DNA of 14,861 bases from Cyclostephanos tholiformis (Eukaryota; Bacillariophyta; Thalassiosirophyceae; Thalassiosirales; Thalassiosiraceae): the NCBI GenBank assembly GCA_036939975.1, contig JALLPB010000537.1, positions 1 through 14,861 of the forward strand, in the 5' to 3' direction. Both the position numbers and the translations under genes were made by a program. Below are positions 9,475 to 14,861 of this stretch, one piece after another. Position 1 is the stretch's first letter; every line of letters begins with the position of its first letter. The notes beneath the pieces were generated by a model. That model was given only the letters and a program-made list of their open reading frames with translations. It was not told the DNA's origin and searched no databases.

Positions 9475-9792
9475 TCACTTGCGACCAAAATATCCAAAAA
9501 GAAAAGTTGCAAAGACGATAAAGGCGTGTACAAACGCCAGTTGAACGTTCCCTATTGCGACGGAGACGTCATAAAAATAAAGGTAGGCGGCAAGAGTCAA
9601 AACGGCACGAATCACAGGGGAGGTCTTGGCCTCGATGTGAAGTGTCACTCTCGTGTCGACAGGAGAGGGTAGGGTACACTCGCGGACTTGACAATCAGCT
9701 TGTGGTCGATGATGATTTTGACTTGGCTGATTTTGTCGTCCAACTTGATTCCCGTGCCTAATAGGTTTCTTCGGAGGTTTTCGAAATAACAT
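9475..9792 (-). CDS. Small ORF in the element's leader with C-terminal membrane hairpin (unknown function)
   Basis: ATG at 9792, TGA at 9475, 105 codons, ending 35 bp before the gag ATG. The N-terminal half is basic and Pro/Gln-rich. The C-terminal ~46 residues hold two hydrophobic stretches of about 20 residues each (starting VIRAVLTLAAYLY and VQLAFVHAFIVF) separated by a short polar turn, ending GYFGRK. Unrecognised. An ORF before gag is not a standard Copia component. It could be captured host sequence, an accessory gene, or chance openness in a CpG-rich stretch. An overlapping minus frame (9645-10085) is also open, so coding status is uncertain. Confidence 0.35.
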   Translation of the reverse strand: MLFRKPPKKPIRHGNQVGRQNQPSQNHHRPQADCQVRECTLPSPVDTRVTLHIEAKTSPVIRAVLTLAAYLYFYDVSVAIGNVQLAFVHAFIVFATFLFGYFGRK

Positions 9793-10615
9793 AGGCCAGG
9801 CCCGACAACAGGGCCGCGCGGCTTGAGCTGCTGCGTCGTAAATATACGGCGGCGAGGGTGGTCGTTGATTAAACGACAACGGCGAGAGTCGTGCGTCAAG
9901 GGCCAAGAGGGCGTTAAATCTCGGTTCACCCGATACTTCTCGAAAGTCTCGGAAGACTGCGGCAAGCTCGGGATTGACGCCTTCTCGGTCGTTTCTGTCA
10001 AATTCAGCGGGTCGACGACGCTCGGCGACGCTCGAAGAATCGGCTGGTTGAGATCAAAGTGTTGATTCGTCGACGAGAACGTCAAGCGAGATGCGACGTT
10101 GCACTTGCAGTACTTCAGGATTGTCGAGTACTGCTCGAGTAGCTCGAGCGACAGGATCTAGCGGGTAAGCCTGCCGGATCCGTTCTTCGGGGACTCTTCG
10201 TGCCACGATCGGAGCAGTTTGCTCGACGATATCGCTGGCAGACAAAATGCGATGAATCGGCGTCGTTTCGACGCGATAAACGATCGCGATCCTCAAAAAT
10301 TGCCTCGTCGAACTATTCGTACGATAGGCACGCAATTGCGTGCAAAAAATCGCTTCAATGCGATCAAAAACGGCTTTAAAAGGTCGATTTTACGCTCGTC
10401 GGTCCTGGTATTTCGGTTGTCGGCCTCGCAGTCTCTTGTTTTCGATCGGTTGCACTTGTCGCAAGCTCGAAAAACGAGAGATTAGCGGGGAAATTCGATA
10501 ATAATCCAATTTGTTCCTTTCGATTCTCCGCGTGGTCAATTTCAAGGCTTTCGTAGTCAATTTCGAAGGAAAATCATGAGAAAACACGCTTCTGGCAGGA
10601 GCGTTGCCTGATTTT

Positions 10616-10628
10616 GGGCTCGATAACC
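10616..10628 (-). other. Probable primer-binding site (half tRNA-iMet type)
   Basis: Directly after the 5' LTR, the coding strand reads GGTTATCGAGCCC. Its complement, GGGCTCGATAACC, matches the anticodon arm of initiator Met tRNA (GGGCTCATAACC in yeast, from memory) with one extra base. Drosophila copia primes from an internal half of tRNA-iMet, giving a PBS that starts GGTTATGGGCCC (from memory). Zero spacing to the LTR is as expected. The extra base leaves some doubt. Confidence 0.6.
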
Positions 10629-11155
10629 TGTTAAAGGAAGATAATAGTGGCTCTGCTTGGAGAATATGCGCTGTAAGTTAGTAAAAGTAGATTTCAGATG
10701 GGAAATATTTTTAAGCTAACAAACGAGGTTGTCGGGAAGAGTTTAGAAAATTATGAAGATTAGTGTTCTCGCAGAAACACTAGCTTTGCCTAATAAAATC
10801 AAAAACGGAGCTCTTGTTTCTAAATTCTCATATGATAAAATGAGAATTTTGCACGTATTTCTTCGTAGAACTATATTAGTTCCCGAATTCTCATAATTGA
10901 TAAATGAGAATTTGGAGCTCTGACGTAGATGTGTGAGAACTATTAGTTCTCTCACTCGTTTTGGATCTTTTACCTAGAAATGCGTAAGTGTACGCCTGGG
11001 GTGCTTCTATTAAGCACTCCCATCAAGTAAGTCCTTGACCTTGACTCATCAGACATTAGAGAACAGGATCGAACATACCAGGGGTACCTTTGCCCCTTAT
11101 ATATATATACCCAAAAGTACATAATACAGTACCAGATTTACAACCTGATACAACA
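10629..11155 (-). repeat. 5' LTR of the complete Copia element
   Basis: A 527-bp copy of 2230-2756 with TG..CA ends, one base different. Being upstream on the coding strand, it should hold the promoter. It contains the TTCTC/GAGAA dyad array (10759-10951) and an alternating TA box near its upstream end. The target duplication follows directly at 11156. Confidence 0.96.
11098..11110 (-). promoter_or_regulatory. Candidate TATA box in the 5' LTR
   Basis: On the coding strand GTATATATATATAA lies about 45-60 bp inside the LTR, followed by GGGGCAAAGG. Position and sequence fit an RNA polymerase II core promoter, with U3 then only about 80 bp. The bulk of the LTR, including the dyads, would then be transcribed. 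The identical copy is in the 3' LTR at 2699-2711. Confidence 0.45.
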
Positions 11156-11160
11156 TGAGG
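11156..11160. repeat. Target-site duplication (right copy, TGAGG)
   Basis: Exact copy of 2225-2229, abutting the outer end of the 5' LTR. The pair brackets the whole element. Confidence 0.93.
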
Positions 11161-11383
11161 ATGTTTACTCGTCTAATGGGTAGATGTCCCATACTGTTTT
11201 CCTTGATTCGAATATAATGGGAGACGGCGGCAAACTGCTTTCCTTTCTCGTTTCTCCTCATTCGGGAAGTCATGGGTTTTGCCCTGTGACTAATAGTTTC
11301 AACAGGTGTTTTGTGGCGGGAATCGCGTTTAGCGAGCTTCTATCACCAGCTAGGCTCGGTTACTAGGTAACAGTTTTCGTTAC
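11161..11383 (-). other. 3' region of the second Copia element, possible partial LTR
   Basis: 223 bp with no gene. On the coding strand TGTTACCTAG begins at 11372, twelve bases after the pol stop codon. Its TGTTA opening is a typical LTR start, but the preceding bases (AACGAAAAC) form only a weak polypurine tract. If 11372 is the LTR edge, the first element inserted inside this LTR and its remainder lies left of 2229. The opposite edge was not found. Confidence 0.35.
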
Positions 11384-11387
11384 CTAG
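11363..11387. terminator. Perfect hairpin across the pol stop codon
   Basis: Arms CTAGGTAAC (11363-11371) and GTTACCTAG (11379-11387), 9 bp each, with a 7-nt loop. The TAG stop (11384-11386) lies in one arm and the candidate LTR start in the other. It could affect 3' processing or be an incidental inverted repeat. The terminator label is only tentative. Confidence 0.35.
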
Positions 11388-14300
11388 GACCAGTCTAACA
11401 CACCCTTGCCGTTGTGCTCTGAGGCGCCTCGGGCTGAAATTGTCTGTTGTTTTGCAGCTAACTGTGCCGCAAATTGTGGTAGTTTTAGAATATTCTTGAC
11501 AAAAGTTGTGGACACGGTAGTCTTGGGAGTACTAGTACTACTCAACTTAAGATACGCGGGATCGTCCGGTGATGTCAGAATTTGGGGCCGGAAGGATTTG
11601 TGGTGGCTAGCAGGGTGGTGCTTTGTCCAGTAATCCGCAATATTTTGTGTTCCTGGCCGCCAATAATAGCGATATTGATTCTGCGTGCCGCGCCATTGCA
11701 ACCAATGAAAACGCATTTCCATTGCCTTGAGGGCCTTGGGAAGGATTTTGTTGGTGAGTAAGGCGTGTGCTGTTGCATTGTCGGTTTGGATGGGCGTGCG
11801 AGGTTGGGGGTGTCCCAGTTCCTCGAGCGTGCGGCGTATCGACATAGCCGTTTTGGCGTTGATGAACAGTGCGCCGAGTTCGGCTTCTGCAGTCGACGAC
11901 ATCACCGCTTTGATTATTTGGGAAATGTTTAAGACAGCGCCGTTGTTTATGGGGATTTCTTCTGTTCTGGCCATAAACATGTGGCCGCCGGTGCGACTGC
12001 GTGCTTTTGGTTCTGAAAGGTAAGACGCATCGCTGTGTATTGCCAGTTTCATGTCACTTGCCCGGTAGGTGACGATGGCGTCGTCCTGAGATGCGGCGTA
12101 GTCCAGAAATTGGAGGCATTTTTGCATCATTTTTTCAATGGGTGCCGCTTGTTCGGACGCTAACGCACTGAGAGGGGTGAGCATAGTCAAGTCGACGGCT
12201 TGCGCAAGGAAAAGGAATACTCCGGTTACTTCTTGGATGAATTTCTTGCCATTTTTGTTGAGGAGGGACGTTTCGTTGGGGGCCGTGGCATGTTGTACTT
12301 TTGCGCTGTAGGTCTTCGAGACGTGGGGGTGTGGCTGGTCCTGTTTTACCTTCGGCGGAGGGTGTTGGAATCACTTTAGGGCTTTCTCCACGTACCCTGG
12401 CATGGAGAGGTGTACCTTTTTGCCGGGGTAATCCCACTTAATGGTGAGTCCGCAGTATCTTTCCCCCTGCGTTTCGTGTGAGCACGGATAATACTGTTCC
12501 ACCATCTGGAGTAGGTGTCGGGCGTGTTCTTTGCCGACGTATTTTACCCCAAAATTGTCGACAACCAGGGAGAAAGAAATGGGGCGCCACGCGTGTTTCC
12601 ACAGCCCTGGTGTGGTTTCGCTCTGTGTGTACCCATGTGCTTTCAAACAGGTCGTGAGGAGGTCCTGGGCGATGATCCACGCCTGTGGGAGACCGTACAT
12701 GCCCTTGTGGATTTCGCAATAGACGTGGCCGTCAGGAGTTGCGACGTCACGGAGATTGTAGTGCTGGACGACATCGTCGGGTATGTCCCCTATTTTCAGT
12801 CGCATGTATTCGTAACGTGACATCGGGGTGTTGAGGTAGAAGTTTTTAATGTCCATTGTGAGGAACCTTGCCCCTGGTGTCGAGATGACACTGTTGATGA
12901 GTAGTTTGACGGTGAGTAAGTCGGCAGTGGGTGTGCCTGCATCGTACGGGTAGTGCACTCTGTCCCCTCCCGCTACTAGTCGTGTTCTATTTGGTTCATT
13001 GATTTTTTCGGGTCGGACTAGGCACGTGATCAGTCCATACGTGACGTCTCTTGTCATCTCGGTGGGTACCTTGTGGTGGGGGATGAAGAATATCGTGTCT
13101 GTCCCTTTTGCTCGTCCTGGGAGTCCCTGCGCGAGGCGACCTAGTTCGTTGCCGTAGGAGTGGGTCCATGTTGCTCTTGTTGTTGGATTTGCAATGAGGT
13201 GGCGATACTCTAACTGTTCGCCTTTCTCCCCTATCACTGAGTTTGCCATCTCGCAGAGCCATTTCATGGGGAGTGTGCGGGATGTCGCGTTTGCCGCCTT
13301 GAGTGGAAAGTGCGGGCAGGTGATGTCAATGCATGCTAGCGTTGCCTCCTGTGTGATGCTGGTGGTGTGCGACCATGTGTGGGGTCGCCGGGGAGCCGCC
13401 GGCTCATCCTCGTCATCCTGCGTGATGTAATTGCTCCGTGTGATGCGGTGGCTGTGATTCTGGGGGGTCTGGGTGGCGCGGGGTTGCTCGTCGTGCACCT
13501 CATGTCCAATTCCTATCGGTCGAGGTGTGGCCTGTGCAGGTGTGGTGTGCACCCTTGGAAGTGGCATGATCGTGTCGACTGATTGCCCAGTGGCCACCCT
13601 TGGAAGTTGGGCCGCCCGTGGGAATGGGACCACCATGTGTGGTTGCTGGCGTTGCAGGTGGAGCTTTTCGCCTGCCTTAACCCGATCCGCCTTCGCTGCC
13701 ACTATTTTGGTGAACAGTTTGCTGACCTTGGATAGGGCATCTGCTATTTCTGTGTCGCGCGTCGTAGTCCCCTTCAACGCACCGGTAAGTTCTCCTGCCG
13801 CTTTTAAGACGAGTGTCTCTGGCGTCACATGTGGGTTGGTAATGTACTGATGTTTGAAAAACACCGTGTCGCTAACCCATGTTGTTCTTGTTTTTGTGAT
13901 GTAAATGTGGAAACAGCGGTGGTGCTCCATGGCGGTTCCGATGCTGAAGCCGGCTTCTCCATGCACGTCCCATGTTTGTCTGTTTTTTGGCTTGACATGG
14001 GCCAAAACCGCGCACCCTAGTGGGGTGAATGGTCGTTGCATGTAGTCGTGGTGTCCATGCACATGTGCATAGGCCGATACGTTTGGGGTTACGTTGCTTT
14101 GACGGAGCAGATTTACTGTGAGTTCCGCTGGGCGGACGAGGTGACACCACAGAGAGAGGGGGACCCGGTCGTCCACTCCGCTGATGATGGCAACGAAGTG
14201 ATTTTTGAACGTTTGTATCGCTCTTTCCGCCATGTTTCTCCGGTGGCAGTTGGGTGGAACTAGTTTGTGAGTCATGTTGTTTTCGTGTATGCATGCCTTG

Positions 14301-14861
14301 AAATCGGCAGAGCATTCGTTGTCTAATCGGTGGTGTTTGAGTCCGAGGCCTGCGGTTCGCATCCTGTTTACCATGTTCTGGTACACGCCGATCATCTCAC
14401 CTTCTGACCTGTTCTTCATTGTTTCACAGAAGATATAGTTTGCATCGAGATGGATGCTGACCATGATGAACCTGTACCCCCATTGCGATGTGACTGGGAA
14501 TGCCCCTGTTTGGTCCGTGTGGATAGTCTCCGTCAGTTCATACGTAGTGGTGAAGATGTCGCTGAGCTTTGTGGTGGGTGCCGGTGGATGAGGTGCGTGT
14601 TCGGTCCCGGGTTCTGATTTTATCTGCACTGCTGTCGGCGTGATTTTGGTGGATCTAACCCCCTTCCGCTGCCCTTTCATGTGCCCCTTATGGGTTTCGT
14701 CGGAGTCGGGGAAGTGTTTTGCAATGAGGGTGGTTGTAAGTCCTGGCCACGTTGTGTAGTTGCCAGCACGAACCGCGTCTAGGAATGTTTGTTTCGTGGG
14801 GAAACCTGCTGCCGCGTGAAAATACGCGAGCGACTGTCGTGAGTTGGGTAGGTCGAAGATG
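11384..14861 (-). pseudogene. Copia pol (pre-integrase, integrase, RT, RNase H), one in-frame TGA, active-site change
   Basis: One frame, open at the right edge, runs to TAG 11384 except for a TGA at 12371-12373. The edge encodes a pre-integrase segment (YFHAAAGFPTKQTF, then HFPDSDETHKGHMKGQR) without the usual Cys pair. From the ATG at 14680, integrase has Asp56 (TDQTG), Asp120 (RLDNE) and Glu152 (MAERAIQTF). A Pro/Thr-rich linker follows. RT has Asp610 in TMDIKNFYL and GMYGLPQAW, but the YxDD box reads VVDN, with Asn709 (codon 12554-12556) in place of the second catalytic Asp. Past the TGA, RNase H has Asp in HSDASY, Glu in STAEAEL, Asp in QTDNATA and Asp in IADYWTK, with an ~80-residue tail. 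The TGA sits in EKALKxFQH, where I expect Arg. The protein is predicted inactive for DNA synthesis. Confidence 0.92.

Larger units (their letters stand above)
9440..10628 (-). other. Unusually long 5' leader, CGA/TCG-rich
   Basis: About 1.19 kb between 5' LTR and gag. From about 9840 to 10480 it is dense in TCG and CGA, unlike the AT-richer gag and pol. One minus frame, running from the primer site to 9475, is open except for a TAA (10390-10392) and a TGA (10054-10056). It has protein-like stretches such as RRVPEERIRQAYPLDP but no ATG before 9792. It may be a transduced, decayed host fragment or a structured packaging leader. Confidence 0.5.
2230..11155 (-). mobile_element. Ty1/Copia LTR retrotransposon, complete in structure, coding frames broken
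   Basis: An 8926-bp element bounded by 527-bp direct repeats and a 5-bp target duplication, transcribed on the minus strand. In that order it has a 5' LTR (10629-11155), primer site, long leader, gag, protease, integrase, RT, RNase H, polypurine tract and 3' LTR (2230-2756). Integrase precedes RT, which is the Copia order. The LTRs match at all but one position in my hand comparison (G at 2242, A at 10641), indicating very recent insertion. The coding region nevertheless carries several frameshifts and in-frame stops, so this copy looks non-autonomous. It sits just beyond the pol gene of a second Copia element in the same orientation. Confidence 0.95.
11156..14861 (-). mobile_element. Second Copia retrotransposon, different lineage, partial
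   Basis: A pol gene reading leftwards from beyond the right edge to a TAG at 11384, with integrase before RT and RNase H (Copia order). Its proteins resemble the first element only at the family motifs, so it is a separate lineage. Its gag, 5' LTR and true upstream end lie outside the window. Its 3' end lies left of 11384 and was split from, or lies close to, the flank at 2229 by the other insertion. It is the older of the two because it hosts or adjoins the insertion. Confidence 0.85.

Noticed and set aside
9645..10085. 146-codon minus-strand frame in the leader
   Set aside because: It starts at TTG rather than ATG, overlaps the 9475-9792 ORF in another frame, and shows no recognisable domain. 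Openness is expected in CGA/TCG-rich sequence.
4811..12373. TGA reassigned to an amino acid in this organism
   Set aside because: In-frame TGAs fall where Arg is expected, consistent with CGA decay. Frameshifts and an active-site mutation in the same elements point to decay.

Overview
The window is eukaryotic transposon-rich DNA, most likely from a diatom or related stramenopile alga. The case rests on two Ty1/Copia-type LTR retrotransposons of different lineages, both on the minus strand. Their motif styles (a Gag with a CX2CX4HX4C knuckle plus a CX2CX5HX4H finger; an RT with a VVD[D/N]FGVKYVG active-site block) are ones I associate with diatom Copia elements. That assignment is from memory and was not searched. 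I support no host protein-coding gene, tRNA or rRNA.

Layout. 1-2229 is non-coding flank: an AT-rich part with weak ~30-bp periodicity, several short perfect palindromes, a cluster of TAGACC/GGTCTA inverted pairs, and a 15-bp minisatellite. 2230-11155 is a structurally complete Copia element of 8926 bp. It has 527-bp LTRs that differ by one base on my reading, TG..CA ends, a 5-bp target duplication (TGAGG), a polypurine tract and a plausible half-tRNA-iMet primer site. Reading leftwards from its 5' LTR it holds an unusually long leader (~1.2 kb) with a small membrane-hairpin ORF, then gag, protease, integrase, RT and RNase H. 11156-14861 is a second, partial Copia element whose pol runs off the right edge. 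The first element was inserted about 230 bp past the end of the second element's pol, so the arrangement is nested.

State of the genes. Catalytic residues of the intact element are largely present (protease DTG, integrase DD35E, RT YVDD, RNase H D-E-D-D). However, its frames carry three in-frame TGA codons in pol, one frameshift in pol and two or three in gag. The second element has one in-frame TGA and a VVDD to VVDN change at the RT active site. The lesions are mostly explicable as CpG decay (CGA to TGA; GACGA to GACAA). Near-identical LTRs with a heavily broken coding region suggest that a defective copy was mobilised in trans, or that the assembly has errors.
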